From JAEUJM01 sp044221555 (GTDB lineage Bacteria; Actinomycetota; Acidimicrobiia; Acidimicrobiales; DATDAH01), in contig JBGAOY010000028.1 of assembly GCA_044221555.1 (NCBI GenBank), forward strand, positions 1 to 53,609: a stretch of DNA of 53,609 bases. Direction: 5' to 3'. Numbering within the stretch: position 1 is the first letter of the stretch; every line of letters begins with the position of its first letter. A program made the position numbers and the translations under genes. The notes below the pieces were generated by a model that saw only the letters and a list, made by a program, of their open reading frames with translations, made no database searches and had not been told where the DNA came from. Shown here one piece after another: positions 10,960 through 19,177 of the stretch.

Positions 10960-11520
10960 GTGACCTCGACGATGGGTGATCACGCCGCCATCACCACCAC
11001 CGGCCCCGCCGTGGATGCGGCCATCGAGAAGGCGCCGCTGCGTTCGATCGTGGTGGGGGTCGATGGCTCCCAGGGAGGCCGGCGGGCGATCAGTTGGGCC
11101 GCGGCGAGAGGTGTCGAGCTCAAGGTGGAGGTGGTGGCCGTGCACGTGCTCACGTACAACCGCGAGCTCGGCCGGGACCTCACGCTCGACACCATGACCA
11201 CGTGGCGCCGCCACCTGGCGACCGCGCTCGAGGGCCCCTGGACCGAGCCGGCTCGCCTCGCCGGCGCCAAGGTGCGCACCGTGCTGGTGGAGGCCGACTC
11301 GGTCCCGGGCGGCCTGCTCAGCACCGCGGCCGACGAGGACGCCGACCTGGTCGTCCTCGGGACCCACGGCCGGGGCACGCTGGCCGACCGGCTGCTCGGC
11401 GCCACCACCTACACGGTCGCCCACCGCGCCCGCACCCCCGTCGTGATCATCCCCGTCGACTGGGAGCCTCCGGCGCCGACCTGGCCCGCCGCCACCGTTG
11501 ACGACGGCGTTGATACCTAG
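10960..11520 (+). CDS. Universal stress protein (UspA domain)
   Basis: 186 residues from the GTG at 10960, chosen because AGGAG ends 5 nt upstream; an ATG at 10972 is possible. The single UspA fold begins SIVVGVDGSQGGRRAISWAA and ends in the ATP-loop LVVLGTHGRGTLADRLLGATTYTVAHRARTPVVIIP (only key elements: G-T-H-G-R-G, then G-x9-S/T-like residues). The G-2x-G-9x-G(S/T) loop suggests nucleotide binding. Such proteins support survival under stasis and low oxygen. The TAG stop lies inside the palindrome that precedes padR, so its mRNA end and the padR promoter overlap. Confidence 0.88.
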   Translation: MTSTMGDHAAITTTGPAVDAAIEKAPLRSIVVGVDGSQGGRRAISWAAARGVELKVEVVAVHVLTYNRELGRDLTLDTMTTWRRHLATALEGPWTEPARLAGAKVRTVLVEADSVPGGLLSTAADEDADLVVLGTHGRGTLADRLLGATTYTVAHRARTPVVIIPVDWEPPAPTWPAATVDDGVDT

Positions 11521-11545
11521 TAGTTCTATGCATATTGCTACTAGG
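11516..11545. promoter_or_regulatory. 30-bp interrupted palindrome, probable PadR operator
   Basis: CCTAGTAG (11516-11523) and CTACTAGG (11538-11545) are perfect complements around a central perfect TATGCATA (11527-11534), all sharing one centre of symmetry at 11530.5. The segment is AT-rich in a very GC-rich region and lies 17 nt before the padR ATG. PadR regulators commonly repress their own operon from such dyads, so autoregulation is inferred. The left arm contains the stop codon of the universal stress gene. Confidence 0.65.
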
Positions 11546-11562
11546 CAAGGGGACCACCACCG

Positions 11563-11922
11563 ATGCAGATCGACAAGGACCTCGTCGCCGCCTCGGCGAC
11601 GCCGCTAGTGCTGGCGATCCTGGCCGAGGGCGAGAGCTACGGGTACGCCATCCTCAAGCGGGTGCGCGAGCTGTCGCACGGTGAGCTCGAGTGGACCGAC
11701 GGGATGCTCTACCCGCTGCTCCACCGCCTCGACCGCCTCGGGTTGGTCACCACCGAGTGGCGCACGCCGCCGGAGGGGCGCCGCCGCAGGTACTACGTGA
11801 TCACCGGCGAGGGCCTCGCCGCGCTGGCCGAGCACAAGCGGCAGTGGGTGACCGTGACGCAGGCACTGCGCGACGTGTGGGGTGGCGGCGACCTGCGACC
11901 GCTCGCGCTCGGGGGTGCGTGA
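11563..11922 (+). CDS. PadR-family transcriptional regulator
   Basis: 119 residues, typical of short (PadR-s2 like) members. The winged helix is clear: LVLAILAEGESYGYAILKRV, then DGMLYPLLHRLDRLGLVTTEW, and wing residues GRRRRYYVITGEG. A C-terminal dimerisation helix follows (LAEHKRQWVTVTQALRDVW). AAGGGGA lies upstream of the ATG. It is followed after 3 nt by a membrane protein whose N-terminus is the kind of domain regularly paired with PadR, so the two form one operon. The palindrome at 11516-11545 is the likely operator. The inducing signal is unknown. Confidence 0.92.
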   Translation: MQIDKDLVAASATPLVLAILAEGESYGYAILKRVRELSHGELEWTDGMLYPLLHRLDRLGLVTTEWRTPPEGRRRRYYVITGEGLAALAEHKRQWVTVTQALRDVWGGGDLRPLALGGA

Positions 11923-11925
11923 GCC

Positions 11926-13272
11926 ATGGAGTCACTGGAGCTGGAGATCGAGGAGTGGCGCACGTTCGTGGGGCGATCGCCGGCCGTCGACGGCGCCGAC
12001 GTCGACGAGTTGGAGACGCACCTCCGCGATCAGATCGCCGACCTGAGCGCCGCCGGCCTGGCCGACGACGAGGCCTTCCTCATCGCCGTGAAGCGGATGG
12101 GCACCATCGACGACCTGTCCCGCGAGTTCGCCCGCGAGCACAGCGGTCGTCTCTGGAAGCAACTCGTGCTCGCCGGCGGCGAGGAGGTCAGGCTCGACGC
12201 CACGGAGCGGGCATGGCCCGAGGCCCTGCTGTTCGCCGTCGGCGCCGCGATCGCGGTGCAGCTGGCCCGCCTGCTCGCGGGGTTCCCCGACGAGGTGCCC
12301 ACGTGGCTGTTCCGCGACGCCGGCCTGCTGGTGCTCCCCTTCCTCGCGGCCTGGTTCGCCCGACGGCGACAGCTCGCACCGCGCCAGTGGCTCGTCGCGG
12401 CCGGCGCGTTCGCGGCGGCGGCCATCGTCGTAAACGTCTACCCGTACGACCACGAGTCGGCCACCGAGGCGCTCGTCGCCGCGGCCCTGCCGGTCGCCCT
12501 GTGGGCGGTCGTGGCCTTCACCTACATGGGTGGCGCCCTCCGGTCGCACGACCGGCGGATGGACTTCGTGCGCTTCACCGGCGAGTGGTGCATCTACTAC
12601 GCGCTGATCGCACTGGGCGGGGGCGTGCTGATGGGCCTCACCCTGGCCATCCTCGAACCGACCGGCGTCGATCCCGACACGGTCGCCGGGTGGGTCGTGC
12701 CGTCGGGCGCCGCCGGCGCGGTGATCGTGGCCGCCTGGCTGGTGGAGTCGAAGCAACGGGTGGTGGAGAACATGGCGCCCGTGCTCACGATGCTGTTCAC
12801 CCCGCTGTTCGCCCTGATGCTGGCCCTGGCCGCCGTCGCCTACGCGGCCACCGGGCTGGGCGAGGCGTTCGACCGCGAGCTGGTGGGGGTGTTCGACGCC
12901 CTGATGGTGGTGGTCCTCGGCCTCGTGCTGTACGGGCTGTCGGCCCGCGAGGCGTCGCCGGCGCCGGGCTGGATGGACCGCATCCAGCTCGTGGCCGTCG
13001 CCGGCGCCCTGGTGCTCGACGTGATGGTGCTGGCCTCGATGGCGGCCCGGATCGGCGACCTCGGCCTCACCCCGAACCGGGTGGCGGCGCTGGGCCTGAA
13101 CCTGGTGCTGGCCGTGAACCTCACCGGCGCCGCCTGGCTGTCGCTCCGGTTCCTCACCGGCCACGCCACCGTCCACCGCCTCGAACGCTGGCAGACCGGC
13201 TACCTCCCGGTGTTCGCGGTGTTCGCCGCGGCGATCGTGGTGGTGCTCCCGCCGGCGTTCGGGTTCTCGTGA
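11926..13272 (+). CDS. PadR-partner membrane protein (permease-prefix/HAAS-like N-domain)
   Basis: 448 residues. The first 75 residues form a soluble acidic helical domain (MESLELEIEEWRTFV; DVDELETHLRDQIADLSAAG; AFLIAVKRMGTIDDLSREFA), which matches the permease-prefix/HAAS-type domain found at the start of membrane proteins encoded next to PadR. About ten TM helices follow from residue 95 to the end. There is no transport or catalytic motif. Its gene starts 3 nt after the padR stop, so it should be made together with PadR. A membrane sensor or envelope-stress role is suggested for this pairing in general but not proven. Confidence 0.8.
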   Translation: MESLELEIEEWRTFVGRSPAVDGADVDELETHLRDQIADLSAAGLADDEAFLIAVKRMGTIDDLSREFAREHSGRLWKQLVLAGGEEVRLDATERAWPEALLFAVGAAIAVQLARLLAGFPDEVPTWLFRDAGLLVLPFLAAWFARRRQLAPRQWLVAAGAFAAAAIVVNVYPYDHESATEALVAAALPVALWAVVAFTYMGGALRSHDRRMDFVRFTGEWCIYYALIALGGGVLMGLTLAILEPTGVDPDTVAGWVVPSGAAGAVIVAAWLVESKQRVVENMAPVLTMLFTPLFALMLALAAVAYAATGLGEAFDRELVGVFDALMVVVLGLVLYGLSAREASPAPGWMDRIQLVAVAGALVLDVMVLASMAARIGDLGLTPNRVAALGLNLVLAVNLTGAAWLSLRFLTGHATVHRLERWQTGYLPVFAVFAAAIVVVLPPAFGFS

Positions 13273-13357
13273 CCGGCGCCGAGGCCCGCGCGGGTGGCGG
13301 GCACCGATCGTTCCGGCCGCGCCTCGCTTCCGGCCGCGCCACCGTGTTCTCCAGCCA

Positions 13358-13363
13358 TAGTGT
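13358..13363 (+). promoter_or_regulatory. leaderless-type -10 box (TAGTGT) for the sulfatase
   Basis: TAGTGT is followed by 6 nt and then the GTG start at 13370, with no Shine-Dalgarno site. This spacing puts the transcription start at or next to the start codon. Confidence 0.45.
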
Positions 13364-13369
13364 CGGGCC

Positions 13370-14899
13370 GTGCACGCCGAGATCACGATGCCCGAGAACG
13401 TCGTGGTGGTGCTGCTCGACAGCCTGAACCGCCACCTCCTCGGCGCCTACGGGTCCGACGAGTTCGAGACGCCGAACCTCGACCGGTTCGCCGCCCGGTC
13501 GGTGCGGTTCGACCGTCACTTCGTCGGGTCGCTGCCGTGCATGCCCGCCCGCCACGACATCCTCACCGGCGCCCTCGACTTCCTGTGGCGGCCGTGGGGG
13601 TCGATCGAGGTGTGGGAGCGGGCCATCACCCACGCCCTCCGGGGCGCCGGCGTCACCACGATGCTGTGCACCGACCACCCCCACCTGTTCGAGACCGGCG
13701 GCGAGAACTACCACACCGACTTCTCGGCCTGGGCCTACCTGCGCGGCCACGAAGGCGACCCGTGGAAGACCCGGGCCGACCCCTCGTGGGCGGGTGCGCC
13801 GGCGCTGGCCGCCGCCGAGGGCTGGGTGCCCCACCCCTACGACCGCTCGCGCACGTGGTTCCGCGACGAGGCCGACTTCCCCGGGCCCCGCACCCTCGCC
13901 GCCGCCACCGACTGGCTGGCCACGAGCGCCCCGGCCCACGACCGGTGGCTGCTGTTCGTCGACGAGTTCGACCCCCACGAGCCCTTCGACACGCCGGCGC
14001 CCTACGCCAACCGCTACGACCCCGACTGGGACGACCCCCTCATCATCTGGCCGCCCTACGCCACCCGTGCCGTGGAGACGGGCGTGCTCACCGAGCGCCA
14101 GGCCCGCCACGTGCGGGCCAACTACGGGTCGAAGCTGACCATGATCGACCACTGGCTCGGCCGCCTCCTCGACGAGCTCGACCGCCAGGGCCGGTGGGGC
14201 GACACCGCGGTGATCGTCACCACCGACCACGGCCACTACCTGGGCGAGCACGACGTGTTCGGCAAGCCCGGCGTCCCGCTCTACGAGCCCATGGCCCACA
14301 TCCCGCTGATGATCGCCTGGCCGGGCCTACCGGCGGGCTCGTGTGACGCGCTCACCACCAGCGTCGACCTGCACGCCACCCTGGCCGACGTGTTCGGCGT
14401 GACCGTGGCCCACCGCACCCACGGCACCTCGCTCGTCCCGCTGGTGACGGGCGCGGCGACATCGGTGCGCGACTGGGCGCTGGCCGGCATCTGGGGGCGC
14501 GAGGTGCACGTGTTCGACGGCCACCGCAAGTACGCACGGGCCCCCGCCGGCGACAACGCCCCCCTGTCGATGTGGTCGAACCGCTGGTCCACGATGCCGC
14601 TGCCCATCGACGGCATCGAGAACCTGCCGGCGCCCGACCACCGGGCCGTGCTCGACAACATGCCCGGATCCACCGTGCCCGTCATCCGCCAGCCCTTCGC
14701 CGCCGGCGACGCCCTGCCCTTCTGGGCCATGGGTCACGGCTTCCGCGGCAACCACCTGTGGGACATCGACGACGACCCCGGCGAGACCCACGACCTGGCC
14801 GGGTCGCGCCACGAGGCCGATCAGGTCGAGCTGCTCCGCGAGGCCCTGCGCACCGTCGAGGCCCCCGCCGACCAGTTCGAGCGCCTCGCCCTCACCTGA
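13370..14899 (+). CDS. Sulfatase (formylglycine-dependent, Cys type)
   Basis: 509 residues. The alkaline-phosphatase-like core opens with VVVVLLDSLNRHLLGAYG (metal-binding Asp). The activation motif C-x-P-x-R is present as LPCMPARHDILTG near residue 57, so the Cys would be converted to formylglycine. The second metal site is VIVTTDHGHYLGEHDVFGK (D-H-G-H), and the C-terminal subdomain ends HLWDIDDDPGETHDLAG, which is standard in arylsulfatase-like enzymes. No signal peptide is seen, so a cytosolic location is likely. A maturase (FGE) is not in this window. The substrate is unknown; phosphonate or phosphodiester hydrolases share this fold. Confidence 0.88.
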   Translation: MHAEITMPENVVVVLLDSLNRHLLGAYGSDEFETPNLDRFAARSVRFDRHFVGSLPCMPARHDILTGALDFLWRPWGSIEVWERAITHALRGAGVTTMLCTDHPHLFETGGENYHTDFSAWAYLRGHEGDPWKTRADPSWAGAPALAAAEGWVPHPYDRSRTWFRDEADFPGPRTLAAATDWLATSAPAHDRWLLFVDEFDPHEPFDTPAPYANRYDPDWDDPLIIWPPYATRAVETGVLTERQARHVRANYGSKLTMIDHWLGRLLDELDRQGRWGDTAVIVTTDHGHYLGEHDVFGKPGVPLYEPMAHIPLMIAWPGLPAGSCDALTTSVDLHATLADVFGVTVAHRTHGTSLVPLVTGAATSVRDWALAGIWGREVHVFDGHRKYARAPAGDNAPLSMWSNRWSTMPLPIDGIENLPAPDHRAVLDNMPGSTVPVIRQPFAAGDALPFWAMGHGFRGNHLWDIDDDPGETHDLAGSRHEADQVELLREALRTVEAPADQFERLALT

Positions 14900-15007
14900 T
14901 CTGGCCGAACGGGCGAGCGGTCGGTCGCCCACGGCCGCCGCGTCGGCGAAGCTGGGGCCAGGATCAGGCCCGCGGCGCCGGCCGGGCCGATGAACGAGGG
15001 GGGGACC

Positions 15008-15877
15008 ATGACCGGACCATCCAGCACGCCACGGACCGACACGCACCGCCTCACGCTGGGCGACGGGCAGGCCGTGGCCTACCTCGACGCCGGCGATCCC
15101 GACGGCTACCCGGTGGTGAGCCAGCACGGCGGGTTGAGCTGCCGGCTCGACGTCGTCCCCGCCGATGCCGCCGCCCGCGCCCACGGCCTGCGCCTGATCG
15201 CCCCCGACCGGCCCGGCATCGGCCGGTCCGACCCCAAGCCGGGACACACCGTGGCGGGGTGGGCCGACGACGTCGGCGGCCTGATGGACCACCTCGGCGT
15301 GGACCGCTTCGCCACCATCGGGTGGTCGTTCGGCGGCGCCTTCGCCCTGGCGGTGGCCCATGGGCTGGCCGACCGTGTCGACCACCTCACCCTGGTGGCC
15401 AGCGTGATCCCGCCCGACTGGCCGGGCATGCAGGACGAGATCGACCGGATGGACCGGGTGTTCCATGCCCTCACCCAGCACCGCCTGGGCCGGTTCACGG
15501 AGCGGTCGATCCTGCACCTGATGTCGCTGTCGGCCCGGCACGCCCCGAAGGCCTTCGGGCGCTCGGCCGGTGTGGACGCGGCGCACGCCGAGGTGGTCGC
15601 CGCGGCCATCGCCGAGGGGACCGCTCGCGGCGCCGGGGTCGTCACCGAGTACCAGGTGGTGAACGCCTCGTGGGGCTTCGACCCCGGCCGTATCGCGGTG
15701 CCGACCCACGTGTGCCAGGGCGACGCCGACGACCTGGTCCCGCCCGACTGGGGCCATCGGCTCCACGACGCCATCGACGGCTCGACCCTCACCGTCGTGC
15801 CCGGCGCGAGCCACTTCCTCTGGTACGACCACTGGGACGACCTGTTCGCCACCATCACCGAGGCCACACGCCCGTAG
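15008..15877 (+). CDS. Alpha/beta-hydrolase fold enzyme
   Basis: 289 residues from the ATG at 15008, which has AGGGGGG just upstream; a longer frame from 14990 lacks this. The nucleophile elbow is GWSFGG (Ser at about residue 107), the oxyanion region is SQHGGLSCRLD, and the catalytic His is in VVPGASHFLWYDHWDDL, with an acidic residue in CQGDADDLVPP. A cap of about 60 residues lies between strands 6 and 7. It is a serine hydrolase of the esterase/haloalkane-like superfamily. Its gene follows the sulfatase with a 108-nt gap, and may or may not share its transcript. The substrate is unknown. Confidence 0.87.
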   Translation: MTGPSSTPRTDTHRLTLGDGQAVAYLDAGDPDGYPVVSQHGGLSCRLDVVPADAAARAHGLRLIAPDRPGIGRSDPKPGHTVAGWADDVGGLMDHLGVDRFATIGWSFGGAFALAVAHGLADRVDHLTLVASVIPPDWPGMQDEIDRMDRVFHALTQHRLGRFTERSILHLMSLSARHAPKAFGRSAGVDAAHAEVVAAAIAEGTARGAGVVTEYQVVNASWGFDPGRIAVPTHVCQGDADDLVPPDWGHRLHDAIDGSTLTVVPGASHFLWYDHWDDLFATITEATRP

Positions 15878-15898
15878 CCGCACCGGAGGCGAGGCCGA

Positions 15899-16161
15899 CT
15901 ACCAGAGACCGTGGACGGGGCCGACGAAGTAGAAGGCCACGAAGCCGATCGTGTTGTTGAAGCCGTGGGCGAGCACCGACGCCCACAGGGTGCGGTAGCG
16001 GTAGCGCAGGACGCTGAACGCCACCGCGTCGAGGGTGATGGTCAGGCCGCCAGCGCCACCTCGATCGCGGTCAGGACGGTCCAACGCCGGCGGTGGTCCG
16101 ACGGCGCCGGGTCGAGCTCGTCCGCGGTCAGGTACCTCGACGAGTCGAGGCGCCTGGTCAT
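15899..16161 (-). pseudogene. CPBP-family intramembrane protease, internally deleted
   Basis: The start is clear: ATG at 16161 overlaps the stop of the upstream gene (ATGA), and gives MTRRLDSSRYLTADELDPAP, then the beginning of a TM helix (WTVLTAIEVALAA) followed at once by a stop. In another frame the DNA then encodes a typical CPBP/Abi C-terminus: VAFSVLRYRYRTLWASVLAHGFNN, with the conserved His and Asn-Asn, and a final TM segment. Everything between (most TM helices and the Glu-Glu-x3-Arg and other catalytic motifs, around 200 residues) is missing. The junction lies in 16047-16057, at the same 11-mer found at the ABC-exporter junction. Confidence 0.7.
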
Positions 16162-17000
16162 CCCGGCGCAGCCCCGGTCGACGGCGCATCACCGGCCTGG
16201 TCCGGCCCCGCGCCCTCCGCCGCCGCCTCGGCGGTCTCACCGGCGACGATCAGCGCGGCGCGCTCGCGGAACACCCGCCAGCGCCGCTCGTTGTCGTTGA
16301 CCAGGCCGGCCGAGTCGCTGCACAGGTCGGCGGCCCGGTTGATCAGCTCGGCCGCGGAGTGGAGGAGCCCGACGGATCGCCGCCCGCCGGCGAGGTCGGC
16401 GCGCACCGCCGCCGGCGCCAGATCCACCTGATCGACGATGTCGGCCGCCCGCCGCAACAGGCGGGCGATTAGCGACTGCATGCTCGCGGCCAGCCAGTCG
16501 TTGGCGATGATGCGATGGCGCTCGCCGAGCAGGTCGCCGATGCCGTCGATCTCCACCAGCGCCGCCGCCACGTCCCACGACGCGGCCATGGCCTCGGCCA
16601 GCCACCTGCCGCCGGCCTCGAAGCCGTCGGCGGTCGATCGGAGGTGACCGACCAGGAGCTGCATCTCGACCGGCTCGCCCTCGCCCTCCATGAACAGGAC
16701 GCCGGCCAGCTGGATGGCGACCGGGTCGTTCAGGTCGTCGGCACCGGCGAACGGGCTCAGCGCCGCCTCCGTCGACGGCGAGGCCGTGCTCCAGCGATCG
16801 GCCAGGGCGTGGAGGGTCCGGGCCGACCGCTGCAGGGTGAGGGCCTCCTCCCTCGGTGCGCTCGCGTAGAACTTCTCGTGCTCGCGGTGGTAGTGCGACA
16901 GGTTCAACACCGCGTGCAGCAGCGGCGACGTCGACGCATCCGAGCCCGCGGGACCGGTCGGGGTCGGCGTGTCGGTCGAGGACATGTCGGTCGAGGACAT
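16158..17000 (-). CDS. Uncharacterised helical protein
   Basis: 280 residues from the ATG at 17000 (GGGAGG 6 nt upstream). The N-terminus repeats MSSTD twice from a 15-bp duplication, then a Thr/Pro linker. From residue 25 on the protein is predicted to be all-helical: LLHAVLNLSHYHREHEKFY, followed by helices around LQRSARTLHALADRW and LIARLLRRAADIVDQVDLAP. A poorly conserved Ala/Gly-rich tail ends it. I recognise no family. Its stop overlaps the start of the broken CPBP protease by ATGA, so the two were translationally coupled, which hints at a membrane-linked role that may now be lost. Confidence 0.7.
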   Translation of the reverse strand: MSSTDMSSTDTPTPTGPAGSDASTSPLLHAVLNLSHYHREHEKFYASAPREEALTLQRSARTLHALADRWSTASPSTEAALSPFAGADDLNDPVAIQLAGVLFMEGEGEPVEMQLLVGHLRSTADGFEAGGRWLAEAMAASWDVAAALVEIDGIGDLLGERHRIIANDWLAASMQSLIARLLRRAADIVDQVDLAPAAVRADLAGGRRSVGLLHSAAELINRAADLCSDSAGLVNDNERRWRVFRERAALIVAGETAEAAAEGAGPDQAGDAPSTGAAPG

Positions 17001-17110
17001 GGGTGGCCTCCCAGGCGGGATCTGTGCCGGCGCCCCTCGCCACGGCACCACCTCAGGTGACCACGCGCCCGTGCGCCCCGGTAGGGGCGGAGGTCCCTGC
17101 CGCGCTCACC

Positions 17111-17764
17111 TCAGATCATGCGCCGCTCGGCCGCCCAGCGCGTGAGCTGGTGACGGTTCGACAGTTGGAGCTTGCGCAGCACGTTCGAGGCGTGGGTCTC
17201 CACCGTCTTGGTCCCGATGAACAGCTCGGCGGCGATCTCCTTGTAGGCGTAGCCGCGCGCCAGCAGGCGCATGACCTCGAGCTCCCGAGGGGTGAGCCGG
17301 TCGAGCTCGGGGTCGGAGGGTGCCACCGCGGGGGAGGCCCGGAACGCGTCGATCACGAAGCCGGCCAGCAGCGGGCTGAACACCACATCACCTTCGGCCA
17401 CCCGCTCGATGGCGTCGGTGAGGTCGGCGGCGGAGATCGCCTTGGTCACGTACCCGCGGGCACCGGCCCGGATGACGGTGATGACGTCCTCGGCCGCGTC
17501 GGAGACCGACAGCGCCAGGAAGCGGGGGTGCTCGTCGTCGGGCGTGGGCGCCGCGGCGCGGACCGCGGCGATGATGGCCGGCCCGCCGCCGTCGGGCAGG
17601 TGCACATCGAGCAGCACCACGTCGGGCCGGGTGGCGGTGATGGCGGCCACCGCCTCGGGCACCGAGCCGGCCTCGCCCACCACCTCGACCTCGTCGCCCA
17701 GCCCCGCCCGCACGCCGGCGCGGAACATGGCGTGGTCGTCCACCAGGAACACTCGCACCGTCAT
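17111..17764 (-). CDS. NarL/LuxR-type response regulator
   Basis: 217 residues. The receiver domain starts VRVFLVDDHAMFRAGV, the phospho-acceptor Asp is in DVVLLDVHLPDGGG (about residue 54), and the conserved Lys is in GYVTKAIS. The output domain is a LuxR helix-turn-helix: LTPRELEVMRLLARGYAYKE, then ETHASNVLRKLQLSNRHQL. Its ATG overlaps the TGA of the histidine kinase gene (ATGA), so the pair is co-translated. Likely targets are its own operon and the divergent PspC gene, where TCAGGG/CCCTGA elements lie. Related to the LiaR/VraR/DesR group by architecture of the kinase. Confidence 0.93.
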   Translation of the reverse strand: MTVRVFLVDDHAMFRAGVRAGLGDEVEVVGEAGSVPEAVAAITATRPDVVLLDVHLPDGGGPAIIAAVRAAAPTPDDEHPRFLALSVSDAAEDVITVIRAGARGYVTKAISAADLTDAIERVAEGDVVFSPLLAGFVIDAFRASPAVAPSDPELDRLTPRELEVMRLLARGYAYKEIAAELFIGTKTVETHASNVLRKLQLSNRHQLTRWAAERRMI

Positions 17765-19047
17765 CGCGACATCCTGATCGTCACCTCGGTGCCGGTGCCC
17801 GGGGTGCTGCGCACGGTGGCCTCGCCCCGATGGCGCTCGACCCGGTCGACGATCGACCCCCGCACGCCTTGGCGGTCGGCGGGCACGGCGTCGACGTCGA
17901 ACCCGCAGCCGCGGTCGCGCACGTAGGCCACCACCGCCCCGGACTCGACCTCGGCGTAGACGGACAGCGTGTCGACGCCGGCATGGCGGGCGGCGTTGAC
18001 CATCGCCTCGCGGGCGGCCGCCACCAGGGCCTGCAGCCGCTCGTCGAGCTCGGCGTCGCCCACCACCACCACATCGACGGTGACGGCGTAGGCCTCCTCG
18101 ATCTCGGCGGCGACGGCGCGGAGCGCGTCCGCCAGGTGCCCGGCGACACCGGAAGGAGCGCCGGCACCGGCGCCACCGGCGCTGTAGAGCAGGGCCCGCA
18201 GCTCGCGCTCCTGGCTCCGGGCCAGGCGGGTGACCTCCCGGGGGGAGTCGGCGTTGCGTTGGATCAGCGCCAGGGTCTGCAGCACGGAGTCGTGCAGGTG
18301 GGCGGCCAGGTTGGCCCGCTCCTGGGAGCGGATCCGCTCGCGCCGCTCGTCGCTCAGCTCGGACACCATCCGCACCCACCAGGGCCCCGTGATCAGCGCC
18401 ACCCCGACCAGCGTGACGCCGACGGCCTGCACGCCGTCACGCAGCGCCGAGACGTCGGCGGTGGCCAGCACCGCGGCGCAGCCCACGACCACCAGGCCCG
18501 TGCCCGCCACCACCCGGGCCAGCCCCCACCGGTCGTCGGCCGAGGCGGTCAGCGAGGTGCGGGACATCTCGCGCCAACGCTGACGCTGGCCCGCGCCCGC
18601 CTGCCGCCACAGCAGGGCGGCCCCGACGCAGCCGATGGCCGCCGGGATGAACAGGTCTCCGAGGGGCGAGATCCACGTCGAGCTGACGAGGACGACGACG
18701 CCGGCGGTGATGGCTGCGGCGTACTCGAACGGGCTCATCCCGCTGCGGCCGTCCTCGCGGGGCACCGGCGGGAGCACGATCCAGAACACGGCGTAGAGGA
18801 CCACCCCCAGGCCGCCGGCGAACGCCGCGGCCACGAACGCGGCCCGCACGGCCACGGCCGAGATGCCGAGGTGGTCGGCGATGCCGCCGGCCACGCCGCC
18901 CACCAGGCGCCCCCGGGCGCGCCGCAGGAGGCGTGGCGTCTCGACGCCACCTGCCTCGACACCACCTGCCTCGACACCACCTGCCTCCACACCACCTGCC
19001 TCCAGGGCGCGTGGCTCGTGCGAGGGGGACCCGACGGCGACCGGCAT
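17761..19047 (-). CDS. Sensor histidine kinase with N-terminal PspC domain
   Basis: 428 residues. After a short head the protein has a four-copy EAGGV repeat (15-bp DNA repeats), then a PspC domain (LLRRARGRLVGGVAGGIADHLG, followed by a TM hairpin), further TM helices to about residue 250, and a HisKA_3 dimer domain with the phospho-acceptor His in NLAAHLHDSVLQTLALIQ. The ATPase domain is a NarX/DesK-type HATPase (AREAMVNAARHAGV for the N-box; DRGCGFD for the G1 box). Fusion of PspC with a NarL-type kinase suggests sensing of envelope or membrane stress. Start at 19047 is preferred over the longer frame; it is uncertain by a few codons. Confidence 0.88.
   Translation of the reverse strand: MPVAVGSPSHEPRALEAGGVEAGGVEAGGVEAGGVETPRLLRRARGRLVGGVAGGIADHLGISAVAVRAAFVAAAFAGGLGVVLYAVFWIVLPPVPREDGRSGMSPFEYAAAITAGVVVLVSSTWISPLGDLFIPAAIGCVGAALLWRQAGAGQRQRWREMSRTSLTASADDRWGLARVVAGTGLVVVGCAAVLATADVSALRDGVQAVGVTLVGVALITGPWWVRMVSELSDERRERIRSQERANLAAHLHDSVLQTLALIQRNADSPREVTRLARSQERELRALLYSAGGAGAGAPSGVAGHLADALRAVAAEIEEAYAVTVDVVVVGDAELDERLQALVAAAREAMVNAARHAGVDTLSVYAEVESGAVVAYVRDRGCGFDVDAVPADRQGVRGSIVDRVERHRGEATVRSTPGTGTEVTIRMSR
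18941..19000. repeat. four tandem 15-bp repeats within the histidine kinase gene
   Basis: Four copies of TCGACACCACCTGCC (15 bp, with one or two changes) run from 18941 to 19000 and encode (EAGGV)4 in frame just before the PspC domain. A multiple of three keeps the frame, so copy number could vary without breaking the kinase. Confidence 0.85.
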
Positions 19048-19092
19048 GACCCCATGATCGCCGCTCGACCCGGGTACCGCCTCCGGGCCCGG

Positions 19093-19132
19093 CCCTGAAA
19101 TCGCCGCGAGCCGTCTCAGGGTGGAATCAGGG
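19093..19132. promoter_or_regulatory. CCCTGA / TCAGGG elements in the kinase-PspC divergent promoter
   Basis: CCCTGA at 19093-19098 faces TCAGGG at 19116-19121, and a second TCAGGG sits at 19127-19132, exactly 11 bp (one helical turn) further. They lie midway between the divergent start codons. This spacing suits binding by dimers of the adjacent LuxR-type response regulator, but this is inference. Confidence 0.4.
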
Positions 19133-19177
19133 TCATGCCCGATGGGCGGCGGGCCCGGATTCGTCCATGCTCGAGAG

